NCBI GenBank assembly: GCA_945893395.1
Contig: CAMDEC010000006.1
Location: 1 to 43,516 of the forward strand
Origin: Bifidobacterium breve
GTDB lineage: Bacteria; Actinomycetota; Acidimicrobiia; Acidimicrobiales; Ilumatobacteraceae
Reading direction: 5' to 3'
Length of the DNA: 43,516 bases
The position numbers were made by a program, and so were the translations under genes. The notes under the pieces are model-generated. The model ran no database searches, was not told the origin of the DNA, and was given only the letters and a program-made list of their open reading frames with translations. How positions within the stretch are numbered: position 1 is the stretch's first letter; every line of letters begins with the position of its first letter. Below are positions 6,951 to 14,517 of this stretch, piece after piece.

Positions 6951-8744
6951 CTAGTTGACTTGACGAGTTCGACCTACCCAGTATGGTTCACGCAAAATCT
7001 TTTTAAGAATTTTACCGCTCGGGTTGCGTGGCAGGGCATCAACCCAACCAACAGATTTCGGTGTTTTGAAACCGGCAAGTCGCTCGCGAGCAAAAGAAAT
7101 AATCTCTTGCTCGGTGACTTGCGTGTCGGGCTTGCGCACGACTAAAGCCATCGGCACTTCGCCCCACTTTTCGTCGGGCACGCCGATCACGGCCACATCG
7201 GCGATCGCCGGATGAGCCATCAGCGCATTCTCGACTTCTGCTGGGTAGACATTTTCGCCACCAGACACGATCATGTCTTTGACTCGGTCGAAGATGTAGA
7301 CATATCCGTCTTTGTCGAAATAGCCCGCGTCGCCCGACCTAAACCAGCGACCTTTGACAATTGACTTGGCCGTCTCTTCGGGCATGTTCCAATACCCCTT
7401 CATGACTTGACGCGAGCGAATCCAGATTTCACCAACTTCACCGGTCGGCACGTCTTTGCCAGTGTCAGAGTCGACAATTCGCAACTCGATGCCAGTAAAA
7501 GCTTTTCCGCACGATCGCAAGCGACCTTTGTTGGCTGAACTCAAGTCGTGATCTTCTGGTCCGAGCACTGTGACGACGCCCGTTGTTTCTGTCAAACCAT
7601 AAACCTGCATGAACGGACACTTGAATGCTTTGATCGAACCTTCGAGCACCGCCTCAGAAATCGGCGACGCACCGTAAACAACCAACTCGAGACTTGAAAA
7701 ATCAGTCGTGCCAATGTTCGGCATCGCCAATGCAAACTGCAAAAGCACTGGCACTGCAAACGCGTGAGTGATGCGATGTTTCTCGATCAAAGTCAGCATC
7801 GCCGATGGATCAACATCGCGCATGATGATCGACCGAGCACCGGCAAATTGACCGGCCGTTGCCCAACCGCCACCGCCGATGTGAAACAGCGGCATCGCCA
7901 CGAGGTTGATGGACTCATTTGACATTCCCCATACATCACGCGCGGCTGGCAACAACGCAAAAAAGTTGTCGTTCGTTAGCATCACGCCTTTTGGTCGACC
8001 AGTCGTGCCGCTTGAATACAACTGGAATGCAACATCACTTGGCTTGGTCGGCACTTTTGGATCAACTGCCGACTGCGCACTGACCCATCGCTCATAATCG
8101 TTATGACTTGGGTGGCCACCGATCACGACGATCGTCTTGACATTTACTAAATCGCCGACGATCGCATCCAAAATGGCGACGAACTCTTGGCCCACGATCA
8201 AAACTTCTGCTTGCGAGTCGTTGACAACGAACGAAACTTCTGGGGCAGCAAGGCGCCAGTTGACATCGACACTCACTGCATTGAGCAGCGAACATCCATA
8301 AAACACTTCAAAGTGCTCAATACCATTTTTGTCTAGGAATGCAACGCGATCTTGCGGTTTAACCCCGGCACGTCGCAGACCTTGGGCAACTTGTGCCGAG
8401 CGCGACAATAACTGCGCCCAAGTAAGCGTACGATCGCCCAAGACTAACGACACGGCATTTGGTTGCTTGCGCGCATTGTCGCGAATGATGCCAGCAATAT
8501 CCCCGACTTTCAAGCCGGGCGCAGTCTTCTTTTTTGCAGTCTTCTTTTTTGCAGTCTTCTTTTTCGCGACTTTCTTCTTGACGGTTTTTTTGGCACTCTT
8601 TCTCTTGACTACCTTCTTCACGGCTTTTTTCTTCGCCGACTTTTTCTTGACGGTTTTTTTGGCGCTCTTCTTGCCAGTCTTCTTCGCGCTCTTCTTGCCA
8701 GTCTTCTTCGTTAGTTTCTTCTTGGTTTTTTTACGTGAGGCCAT
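6951..8744 (-). CDS. Fatty acyl-CoA synthetase with lysine-rich N-terminal tail
   Basis: The 597-residue protein has two parts. Residues 4-75 are about half lysine, built from short repeats such as KKTGKKSA and AKKKT, like the tails of actinobacterial histone-like HupB or PHA-granule protein PhaF. From about residue 78 it is a normal ANL-superfamily acyl-CoA ligase: phosphate-binding loop SSGTTGRPKG near 240, YGLTETTG, the SGDAGYFDKDGY and DRVKDMIVSGGENVYP hinge region, and catalytic Lys578 in NPSGK. It should activate a carboxylic acid to acyl-AMP and then acyl-CoA. The track start at 8822 is replaced by ATG 8744, which has a TACCTT hexamer exactly 6 nt upstream; ATG 8750 (MPMAS) is an alternative. 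The role of the tail is unknown. Confidence 0.9.
   Translation of the reverse strand: MASRKKTKKKLTKKTGKKSAKKTGKKSAKKTVKKKSAKKKAVKKVVKRKSAKKTVKKKVAKKKTAKKKTAKKKTAPGLKVGDIAGIIRDNARKQPNAVSLVLGDRTLTWAQLLSRSAQVAQGLRRAGVKPQDRVAFLDKNGIEHFEVFYGCSLLNAVSVDVNWRLAAPEVSFVVNDSQAEVLIVGQEFVAILDAIVGDLVNVKTIVVIGGHPSHNDYERWVSAQSAVDPKVPTKPSDVAFQLYSSGTTGRPKGVMLTNDNFFALLPAARDVWGMSNESINLVAMPLFHIGGGGWATAGQFAGARSIIMRDVDPSAMLTLIEKHRITHAFAVPVLLQFALAMPNIGTTDFSSLELVVYGASPISEAVLEGSIKAFKCPFMQVYGLTETTGVVTVLGPEDHDLSSANKGRLRSCGKAFTGIELRIVDSDTGKDVPTGEVGEIWIRSRQVMKGYWNMPEETAKSIVKGRWFRSGDAGYFDKDGYVYIFDRVKDMIVSGGENVYPAEVENALMAHPAIADVAVIGVPDEKWGEVPMALVVRKPDTQVTEQEIISFARERLAGFKTPKSVGWVDALPRNPSGKILKKILREPYWVGRTRQVN
8521..8709 (-). 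repeat. In-frame tandem repeats encoding the Lys-rich tail
   Basis: Within the synthetase gene, a 15-bp unit (plus strand GCAGTCTTCTTTTTT) occurs three times head to tail at 8521-8565, the last copy with one changed base, encoding AKKKT units. A 24-bp unit occurs twice perfectly at 8662-8709, encoding KKTGKKSA-type units. Such near-identical repeats suggest recent expansion by slippage and possible length variation between strains. Confidence 0.85.
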
Positions 8745-8750
8745 TGGCAT

Positions 8751-8756
8751 AAGGTA
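8751..8756 (-). promoter_or_regulatory. Putative -10 hexamer TACCTT for the acyl-CoA synthetase gene
   Basis: On the minus strand TACCTT is followed by 6 nt and ATG 8744. This is the spacing seen at other leaderless starts in the window and is the main reason for choosing this ATG over the one two codons upstream. Confidence 0.45.
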
Positions 8757-8784
8757 GTGCGCCAACCTGCCACAATGCAATAGC

Positions 8785-9660
8785 GTGAAAATCCTCAAAT
8801 TTTTGGTCAGTTCTTCCAACAAAGTGCAACTCAGCGCTTATAAATACCCCGCCGAATCGGGTACAACTGCGCCAACTGTCCTTTTTTGTCACCCAACTGG
8901 TTTTCACGGCCGTTGCTTTGAACCAACCATTGAGTCGCTTGTTGACGAACACGAATGCGTCTCGTTCGACTTTCGCGGTCATGGCGATTCGGTTGTCAAC
9001 CCAGATTGGCCGATTGTTTGGCAAGGTTACGGCGACGATGCCCTGGCGATCGCCAAGCAAATCTTGAAGCCAACTATTGCGGTTGGCCATTCAATGGGTG
9101 GCGCCGCACTCGTCATGGCCGCGCTCGAAGCGCCACAACTTTTTCGTGCGCTAATCCTTTACGAGCCGATCATCTTTCCGAGCGCAATTCGCGAAATTGC
9201 CAAAAAAAATAGTGGCGCTAGTCCGCTAGCCGAGGGCGCTCGTCGCCGCCGCAAAACTTTTGCATCGCGAGCCGAAGCATTCGCCAACTACGCATCAAAA
9301 CCACCAATGAACGCATTCGACCCGCGCTCGCTGCAGGCTTTTGTCGACCATGGCTTTAAAGATGCCTCAGACTGTGTCGAGCTCAAGTGTGCGCCCGAGT
9401 ACGAGGCTCGAAATTTTGAGATGGGTGCTATCCACGAAACTTGGGATCAACTAAAAAATTTGCAAACCCCGACTTGGGTCGTCAGTGGCGCACAGCAAAC
9501 AGGCCAGCCGTCGGGGTTTGCCGCCAGTATCTCCGAGCAAGTTAACAATTCACATTTCGTCGAATGGCAAGATTTGGGCCACTTCGGACCAATGCAACAA
9601 CCCGAGCGACTCGCCGACTTGGTGCGTGAAGTCGATGGTCTCACTTCGCCGAACACCTAA
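8785..9660 (+). CDS. Alpha/beta hydrolase
   Basis: The 291-residue protein begins at GTG 8785, 40 bp from the divergent acyl-CoA synthetase start. It shows the standard order of the fold: oxyanion region CHPTGFHG at about 35-42, DFRGHGDS at 62-69, nucleophile elbow GHSMGG with Ser103, and catalytic His266 in DLGHFGPMQ. The cap region contains a basic run (EGARRRRKTF). No signal peptide is evident, so it is cytosolic. Esterase, thioesterase or epoxide hydrolase activity is possible; divergence from the acyl-CoA synthetase suggests a link with acyl metabolism, but the sequence does not settle the substrate. Confidence 0.85.
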   Translation: MKILKFLVSSSNKVQLSAYKYPAESGTTAPTVLFCHPTGFHGRCFEPTIESLVDEHECVSFDFRGHGDSVVNPDWPIVWQGYGDDALAIAKQILKPTIAVGHSMGGAALVMAALEAPQLFRALILYEPIIFPSAIREIAKKNSGASPLAEGARRRRKTFASRAEAFANYASKPPMNAFDPRSLQAFVDHGFKDASDCVELKCAPEYEARNFEMGAIHETWDQLKNLQTPTWVVSGAQQTGQPSGFAASISEQVNNSHFVEWQDLGHFGPMQQPERLADLVREVDGLTSPNT

Positions 9661-9679
9661 TGCCTAGATTGTCATTGCC

Positions 9680-10513
9680 GTGACTTCTACTGTTTATTTA
9701 ACGCCGACCACGCTTTCGCCCTCGCGCATCAGCAACTTTCGCACCTGTCCGTTGCAGTTTCGATTTGCGTCAATCGAAAAACTTCCGCAGCCGCCGCAAA
9801 TTTATCTCGTCAAGGGCAATTTCGTACACCGCGTGCTCGAACTGTTGCTCGCCAACGAGCCCGAACATCGCACCGTCGAAGCCGCTCGCGAAGCCTTCGA
9901 AGTCACTCGCGCCGAATACGAGCCAAGCGCAAAATTCAAGGCACTTGGCCTAAACCAAGACGCTAGCGAAGCATTCTTCAAAGATTCGCGCAAACTTGTC
10001 AACGGCTATTACCGCATGGAGAATCCGCGCAACGCAAAAATAATTGGCCTTGAACTGCACCTCGCTTCAGACTTCGGCAAATTCAAACTTGGCGGCATCA
10101 TCGACCGACTCGAATACAACGAAAAAAACGAGTTAGTCGTCAGCGATTACAAAACAGGCAAAGTTCCAGACGCACGGTTCGGCGCCAACAAAATGGACAA
10201 CATGCACATCTACGCATCGCTTTGTCTGCGCGAGCGGGGCGAACTGCCAAAACGGCTGCGCTTGATGTATCTCAAGTCGAGCACGCCGATCGAAGTTGAA
10301 GTCACCCCCGAGTCAAACTCGGCTTGTGAGGCTGCAGCGATCGAAACTTTCGAGCAGATCGATGCATCGTGCAAATCTGGCGAGTTCGCCACCAAAAAAT
10401 CAGGGTTGTGCAACTTTTGTGCTTTCAAACAATGGTGCCCAGAGTTTGGTGGCGATGATTCACTGGCCAAGATCGAGGCACCAAAGATCTACCCGACTTT
10501 AGAACGCGATTAA
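9680..10513 (+). CDS. RecB-family PD-(D/E)XK nuclease with Fe-S cysteines
   Basis: This 277-residue protein is a stand-alone nuclease module. Early motifs are SRISNFRTCPLQFRF and GNFVH (His50). The catalytic core is GIIDRL (Asp142) followed by VSDYKTGK (Asp156, Lys158). Cys23 together with C-terminal Cys244, Cys247 and Cys253 matches the spacing of the 4Fe-4S staple of AddB/Cas4-type nucleases. Proteins like this occur in Actinobacteria as single genes and are thought to act in DNA repair, processing DNA ends; the exact role is not established. There is no cas gene nearby, so Cas4 is unlikely. GTG 9680 is chosen; a TAGATT hexamer is 9 nt upstream. Confidence 0.87.
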   Translation: MTSTVYLTPTTLSPSRISNFRTCPLQFRFASIEKLPQPPQIYLVKGNFVHRVLELLLANEPEHRTVEAAREAFEVTRAEYEPSAKFKALGLNQDASEAFFKDSRKLVNGYYRMENPRNAKIIGLELHLASDFGKFKLGGIIDRLEYNEKNELVVSDYKTGKVPDARFGANKMDNMHIYASLCLRERGELPKRLRLMYLKSSTPIEVEVTPESNSACEAAAIETFEQIDASCKSGEFATKKSGLCNFCAFKQWCPEFGGDDSLAKIEAPKIYPTLERD

Positions 10514-10533
10514 ATTAGTTTTAACTACTTTTT

Positions 10534-11073
10534 ATGTCTGATTCTCGATCCTCACGACTAGACGCGTTCGATGCCCGCTTCGATCGCCTGCTCGAACCGA
10601 CTCGAAATTTCAAGCCGACAATTTGGTTGTTCACGACAGCCACGGCCCTCGGCGACTTCGGCATGCTGTGGCACATCGTCGGCATCGTTCGTGCAGTCAC
10701 CGACAACTCGCGCCTCAAACAAGCACTAATTCTTTCGGCGCTTATGGGTGTCGAGAGTTTGCTCTTGAATCAGGGGATCAAGAGATTTTTTAAACGCGAA
10801 CGACCCACGGTCAAAGGCGATTCGCGATTCAAAATTCGCAAGCCTCGCACTTCGAGTTTTCCGAGCGGGCATGCCAGTTCTGCTTTTTTTGCTGCCGTCG
10901 TTTTGACTCGCTGGTCGTCTTGGCCTGCAATTGCGCTGTGGTTTAGCTTTGCAGTCATTGTTGCCACCAGCCGCATTGCGGTACGCATTCACCACGCCAC
11001 TGACATTTTCGCCGGCGCCCTGATCGGCACTGCAATGGGTCTTCTCGCCCACCTCGCAATTTCGTTCTTCTAA
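10534..11073 (+). CDS. PAP2-family membrane phosphatase
   Basis: The 179-residue protein has about four or five hydrophobic helices and all three motifs of the type 2 phosphatidic acid phosphatase superfamily: KRFFKRERP (K-x6-RP), PSGH, and SRIAVRIHHATD (SR-x5-H-x3-D). Such enzymes remove phosphate from phosphatidic acid, undecaprenyl pyrophosphate or prenyl-phosphate sugars at the membrane. The N-terminal 30 residues are charged and cytosolic. In Actinobacteria similar proteins are linked to decaprenyl-phosphate recycling and arabinan synthesis, but substrate is open here. It follows the nuclease gene by 20 nt and ends just before an inverted repeat. Confidence 0.87.
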   Translation: MSDSRSSRLDAFDARFDRLLEPTRNFKPTIWLFTTATALGDFGMLWHIVGIVRAVTDNSRLKQALILSALMGVESLLLNQGIKRFFKRERPTVKGDSRFKIRKPRTSSFPSGHASSAFFAAVVLTRWSSWPAIALWFSFAVIVATSRIAVRIHHATDIFAGALIGTAMGLLAHLAISFF

Positions 11074-11090
11074 AGTTCGCCTCGCGAACT
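11074..11090. terminator. Possible bidirectional terminator hairpin
   Basis: AGTTCGC-CTC-GCGAACT forms a perfect 7-bp stem with a 3-nt loop, placed between the convergent PAP2 gene and the 57-residue ORF. The flanks are A/T rich (GAAAATTT on one side, TTTAG on the other strand), but T tracts are short, so termination strength is uncertain. Confidence 0.5.
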
Positions 11091-11096
11091 GAAAAT

Positions 11097-11270
11097 TTAG
11101 GCTTTGGGGGTTGAGGTTGTCGCGCTCGCAGTGAGCAACGAACGCACATCTAACAACAAATCAGCAACTTCTCCCGTTGAGACAAGTTCACGCTGCAACA
11201 TTTCGCGAAGTGCTTTGTCGATCACGCCAAGTGCTTCACTGATAACTGCTGTCTCACGTGAATCTGTCAT
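11097..11270 (-). CDS. Small helical protein of unknown function (57 residues)
   Basis: This ORF is below the length cut-off of the supplied track. It reads MTDSRETAVISEALGVIDKA at its start and ends TTSTPKA before TAA. The middle, from about residue 9 to 48, is a run of regularly spaced Leu, Val and Ile with charged residues between, consistent with one or two amphipathic helices or a short coiled coil; there is no Cys, signal peptide or membrane segment. A good Shine-Dalgarno sequence, GAAAGG, lies 9 nt before the ATG, which is unusual in this window and supports translation. It is divergent from the SDR gene at 11443. I do not recognise the family; no function is proposed. Confidence 0.65.
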   Translation of the reverse strand: MTDSRETAVISEALGVIDKALREMLQRELVSTGEVADLLLDVRSLLTASATTSTPKA

Positions 11271-11279
11271 TTGATTGAG

Positions 11280-11285
11280 CCTTTC
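11280..11285 (-). promoter_or_regulatory. Shine-Dalgarno GAAAGG of the 57-residue ORF
   Basis: GAAAGG on the minus strand is 9 nt before ATG 11270. It is the main support, beyond open frame length, that the small ORF is expressed. Confidence 0.55.
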
Positions 11286-11430
11286 GTTGCCGTGAATCTG
11301 CTTTGTTCAGTGAACCGAAGGCTAGTGCGACCGACACACCAGACCTCGTCATTTAGATAAATCATGCCTGAAGCATGTGTCACGGTAGACGGATCGAAAT
11401 CTCAAATAGCGGCACGACCCCGCTTGTGCC

Positions 11431-11436
11431 TAGCAT
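11431..11436 (+). promoter_or_regulatory. Putative -10 hexamer TAGCAT for the SDR gene
   Basis: TAGCAT is followed by exactly 6 nt and GTG 11443. Because this gene has no close upstream gene on its strand, it serves as a clean example of the leaderless start pattern seen elsewhere in the window. Confidence 0.5.
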
Positions 11437-11442
11437 CACAAT

Positions 11443-12249
11443 GTGGAATTGCGCGATAAAAACACCGTTGTGACAGGCGCCGCAAACGGCATCGGCAAAG
11501 CAGTTGCGCAAGAATTTCACAAACAAGGAGCGCGAGTCGTACTAGCCGACCGCGACGAAAAACTTCTCGACACGGTCGTGGAGCAACTCAACGCCAAACG
11601 CCCCAATTCGGCTTTCGGTGTGGCGTGTGATTTATCCACAGAAAAAGCCAATGCCGAATTAGTAGCAAAATCAAAACAGTTTCTTGGATTCATCGACTTG
11701 TTCTATGCCAACGCCGGGGTGGCAATGGGCACCGACCTTTCAACCAGCGAAGAAACCTGGAATATATCTTTTGATATCAACGTGCACGCACATCGCTGGG
11801 CGGTCAAATATCTGATCGACGACTGGCTTGCGGCCGGTCACGGCTATTTCGTCAGCACCGCGTCAGCAGCTGGCTTGCTCACGGCGATCGGCTCGGCGCC
11901 GTATTCGTTGACCAAACATGCGGCGTTGTCGTTTGCCGAATGGCTCTCAATTACATATGGCAATCGCGGACTCAAAGTCAGTTGTCTTTGCCCACAAGGC
12001 GTAAACACGAATATGTTGCGACGCTCCGATGAAGCCACGGCCGCCGACAACGGCAATGTCGTGCGCGCATCGGGTGCCGTGCTCGAACCCGAACAAGTTG
12101 CCGAAATCGTCGTTGAAACGTTGCGCCAAGAAACCTTCATGATCTTGCCGCACCCCGAAGTGGCCCAGTTCGTCAATAAAAAAGCCAGCGAGCACGAGCG
12201 GTGGTTGGCTGGCATGCGCAAACTTCAACTACGTACGCTCGGCATTTGA
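11443..12249 (+). CDS. Short-chain dehydrogenase/reductase
   Basis: A classical 268-residue SDR starting MELRDKNTVV. It has TGAANGIG near residues 11-18, LADRDEK after the second strand (an acidic residue that favours NAD over NADP), NAGV at the end of strand 4, and the catalytic set in STASAAG and YSLTKHA. After the active site, CPQGVNTNM is the usual substrate-loop entry. Its substrate is unknown. The phytanoyl-CoA dioxygenase-like gene starts 7 nt after its stop, so the two are probably one transcription unit and may act in sequence on a lipid or isoprenoid compound. Confidence 0.88.
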   Translation: MELRDKNTVVTGAANGIGKAVAQEFHKQGARVVLADRDEKLLDTVVEQLNAKRPNSAFGVACDLSTEKANAELVAKSKQFLGFIDLFYANAGVAMGTDLSTSEETWNISFDINVHAHRWAVKYLIDDWLAAGHGYFVSTASAAGLLTAIGSAPYSLTKHAALSFAEWLSITYGNRGLKVSCLCPQGVNTNMLRRSDEATAADNGNVVRASGAVLEPEQVAEIVVETLRQETFMILPHPEVAQFVNKKASEHERWLAGMRKLQLRTLGI

Positions 12250-12256
12250 TTTTGTC

Positions 12257-13057
12257 GTGATTAGTAGCGAAAGCATCGCCAAATATCAAAGCGATGGCGT
12301 CGTTGTATTGCGCGATGTCTTAAGCCCACAAGCAATTTCTGAACTCTCAGATGCGCTCGAACAAAACATGCGCTCACCCGGACCATGGGCGAACGAATAT
12401 GCAGCCAATTTGCAACAAGGCAGATTTTTCGACGATTATGTCAACTGGTCGCGCTTTGCCGCATACAAAGCGCACGCTCTTTCGGGCGTGCTACCAGAGA
12501 TTGCTCTCGCCCTGATGCAAAAAACATCTGGGCGATTTTTTCATGAACACGTTTTGGTCAAAGAAGCGGGCAACAATCAAGTCACGCCATGGCACAACGA
12601 CGAGCCGTATTACGGCGTCGACTCGCAAAATAACGTCAGTTTGTGGGTGCCGCTTGATCCGATTCCTGAAAAAATTGCATTACGGGCAATTCTTGGCAGT
12701 CATCGCTGGGGCAAAAAATTTATTCCACGAAAATTCGTGGATCAGTCGCCTTATGTTTCGAGTGCCAACGAATATGAACCGCTCCCCGACTCGCAGCAAC
12801 TTGATGTTGCCGAAAACATCGAGTGCTTCGAAGCAATGCCTGGCGACATCGTTGCGTTTCACTTTCGCACGCTGCACAGCGCGCCTTCAACAACTAATTA
12901 CAGCAATCGCCGTCGAGTCGTCAGTTTTCGCTATGTCGACAGCGACGCGGTTTGGGCACCACGACCATGGAAAACGTCGCCACCCCTTGAGCCACGTTCA
13001 TTGAAGCCTGGCGACTTTTTGAACGACGATCGCTTTCCGTTAATTAAAACTCTTTAG
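12257..13057 (+). CDS. Phytanoyl-CoA dioxygenase (PhyH) family protein
   Basis: The 266-residue protein belongs to the Fe(II)/2-oxoglutarate oxygenases of the PhyH group. The metal-binding His-x-Asp is in PWHNDEPYYG; the distal histidine is in TLHSAPS and the 2-oxoglutarate-binding arginine follows in RRRVVSFRY. The N-terminus YQSDGVVVLRDVLS is typical of the family. It should hydroxylate an organic substrate using oxygen and 2-oxoglutarate. GTG 12257 is the only early start. The last 18 bp overlap, tail to tail, with the convergent LLM gene, so both C-termini are encoded on opposite strands of the same DNA. Confidence 0.88.
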   Translation: MISSESIAKYQSDGVVVLRDVLSPQAISELSDALEQNMRSPGPWANEYAANLQQGRFFDDYVNWSRFAAYKAHALSGVLPEIALALMQKTSGRFFHEHVLVKEAGNNQVTPWHNDEPYYGVDSQNNVSLWVPLDPIPEKIALRAILGSHRWGKKFIPRKFVDQSPYVSSANEYEPLPDSQQLDVAENIECFEAMPGDIVAFHFRTLHSAPSTTNYSNRRRVVSFRYVDSDAVWAPRPWKTSPPLEPRSLKPGDFLNDDRFPLIKTL

Positions 13058-13960
13058 CGCGGCAGCCAACTCGCGCCATTGCGCAGTTGGCAACACACCT
13101 GCCTTGCTCGATAAAACTTGCACCGACACATGGTTTGCGCCAGCAGAAATGTGATCGTTAATTCGCTTGATGATTGTTTCGAACGTGCCCCACACAACAA
13201 TCGCGTCAACCATCTTGTCGCTCGGCATTTTGTCGGGCCCGGCAATGTCGTTTTGGCTGTATCCCAATCGCAATAAATTATTCGCATAATTTGGCAAACG
13301 GTTATAGGTCAGCATGTGTTGGCGCGCAGTCGCCCGTGCCGTTTCGGCATTCGTGTCGAAAACGACCGCGATTTCTGGCGCGAGCAATGCATCATCTCCC
13401 AAAATCACCCGAGCGCCAGCCGTGTGCTCAACGGGCACGAAATACGGATGCGCACCAAGACCACGTTGCGCCGAAAGTTTCAACATCTTTGGGCCCAGCG
13501 CCGCCAACACTCGGCGGGGCGATGTCGCGGGTGGTGCAGCAAAGAACACGGCATTATCCATGGCGTCGAGATATTCGACCATCGCCGAAAATGGTTTGGA
13601 ATAAGTGCTCTGATGCACCTTTTCTGCCAAATGCTGATGGCTCGCGCCAATGCCCAATAAAAACCTGTCACCAAACTTTTCGGTCAGCGTTTTCCATCCG
13701 GCAGCCATGGTGGTAGCGCTACGCGCATGCATCGACGCAATACCAGTGGCCATCGTCAAATGTTTTGTCGACGAAAGCAACAATGCGCAGGAAGCAAACG
13801 GTTCGCGACCCACCGCTTCGGGCACCCACACGCATCGATATCCCAATTCTTCGAGTTCAATTACGGCTTCTTGAGCGCGCGTCATCGGCTGCAGATCTAA
13901 GTCGAATGTCCAAATACCGACGCGCCCCAACCCGAAATCGGAGCGCTTGTTATTTTTCAT
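13040..13960 (-). CDS. LLM-class F420-dependent oxidoreductase (MSMEG_4141-like)
   Basis: A luciferase-like TIM-barrel protein of 306 residues from ATG 13960; the track's TTG at 13966 is less likely. Motifs include GRVGIWTFDLD near the N-terminus, LGYRCVWVPEAVGREPF, ATGIASMHARSATTMAAG and FLLGIGASH, matching the subfamily of F420 enzymes named after MSMEG_4141. It differs strongly from the Rv3520c-type protein at 5862, so these are not recent duplicates. The substrate is unknown. A TATGGT hexamer lies 8 nt upstream of the ATG. Its 3' end overlaps the PhyH gene by 18 bp. Confidence 0.87.
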   Translation of the reverse strand: MKNNKRSDFGLGRVGIWTFDLDLQPMTRAQEAVIELEELGYRCVWVPEAVGREPFASCALLLSSTKHLTMATGIASMHARSATTMAAGWKTLTEKFGDRFLLGIGASHQHLAEKVHQSTYSKPFSAMVEYLDAMDNAVFFAAPPATSPRRVLAALGPKMLKLSAQRGLGAHPYFVPVEHTAGARVILGDDALLAPEIAVVFDTNAETARATARQHMLTYNRLPNYANNLLRLGYSQNDIAGPDKMPSDKMVDAIVVWGTFETIIKRINDHISAGANHVSVQVLSSKAGVLPTAQWRELAAALKSFN

Positions 13961-14001
13961 ATTCAATTACCATAATCCAAAAGATACTCACACATGAACG
14001 A

Positions 14002-14508
14002 GTGTCTCGCGACTTCAAACGCAAATCACGTTACCTTCTTGCCTCGATCCTGTTTGCGTCGTGTGCGAACACGCTACAAACGTCAGTTGATACCGACTCT
14101 GCAACCGCAACAGTCTTAAAGGTGATCGATGGCGACACGATTGTTCTCAAACTGCAAAATCGAACCGAAACAGTTCGCCTGCTCGGCGTTGACACACCCG
14201 AGACCGTGCATCCAACCAGAGATGTCGAGTGTTTTGGCCCAGAGGCTTCGGCGTTCACCAAGACGATGCTGACAAGAAGTGCCGTTGTAAAACTCGTGCG
14301 CGATGTCGAACCGCGCGATCGCTTTCTGAGACTTCTCGTCTATTTGTATCTTGCCGACGGCACATTTTTTAATCAACTACTAATAGAGCAAGGATTTGCC
14401 AGAACTCTGAGCATCGAGCCAAACATGGCGTTCGCATCACAATTTGCAAGCCTTGAGTCGAGCGCGCGCGATCGGCGCGTCGGTTTATGGCAGTCGTGCG
14501 AAAGATAG
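14002..14508 (+). CDS. Secreted lipoprotein-like thermonuclease (SNase domain)
   Basis: The track ORF runs back over the LLM gene; GTG 14002 gives 168 residues with a short export signal: basic MSRDFKRKSR, a hydrophobic stretch LLASILFA, and a possible lipobox FASC with the cysteine near residue 20 (Phe instead of Leu at -3 makes this less certain). The mature part is a staphylococcal-nuclease fold: VIDGDTI with the calcium-binding aspartates, RLLGVDTPE carrying the first catalytic Arg and Asp-Glu, and RDRFLRLLVYLYLADG with the second catalytic Arg. It should cut DNA or RNA outside the membrane, perhaps for nutrient scavenging. Confidence 0.85.
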   Translation: MSRDFKRKSRYLLASILFASCANTLQTSVDTDSATATVLKVIDGDTIVLKLQNRTETVRLLGVDTPETVHPTRDVECFGPEASAFTKTMLTRSAVVKLVRDVEPRDRFLRLLVYLYLADGTFFNQLLIEQGFARTLSIEPNMAFASQFASLESSARDRRVGLWQSCER

Positions 14509-14511
14509 CGT
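14506..14511 (+). promoter_or_regulatory. Putative -10 hexamer TAGCGT overlapping the upstream stop codon
   Basis: The TAG stop of the nuclease gene forms the first half of TAGCGT, followed by exactly 6 nt (GAACCT) and GTG 14518. Same geometry as at 4591 and 31240. Confidence 0.5.
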
Positions 14512-14517
14512 GAACCT

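Larger units (their letters stand above)
11271..11442. other. Divergent intergenic region, longest in the window
   Basis: This 172-bp stretch separates the 57-residue ORF from the SDR gene. It holds the Shine-Dalgarno site of the small ORF, an inverted repeat CATGC-CTGAA-GCATG at 11363-11377 that could be an operator, and the -10 hexamer of the SDR gene near its right end. I see no tRNA fold or further ORF in it. Confidence 0.5.

Noticed and set aside
8521-8709. Tandem repeats considered as a CRISPR array or non-coding satellite
   Set aside because: The units are contiguous with no spacers, multiples of three, and encode the lysine tail in frame.
8329-8757. Plus-strand 142-residue ORF rich in Phe, resembling a membrane protein
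   Set aside because: It is the antisense reading of the AAG/AAA-rich lysine tail, which always gives CTT/TTT (Leu/Phe) codons; the minus-strand enzyme is clearly real.
9680-10513. RecB-like nuclease considered as Cas4
   Set aside because: There are no cas genes or repeats in the window, and the protein is longer than typical Cas4; stand-alone RecB-family nucleases are common in Actinobacteria.
11271-11442. Longest intergenic region checked for a tRNA or riboswitch
   Set aside because: No TTCGA-type T-loop with matching stems or long conserved-looking stem set was seen; only a short inverted repeat and a -10 hexamer.
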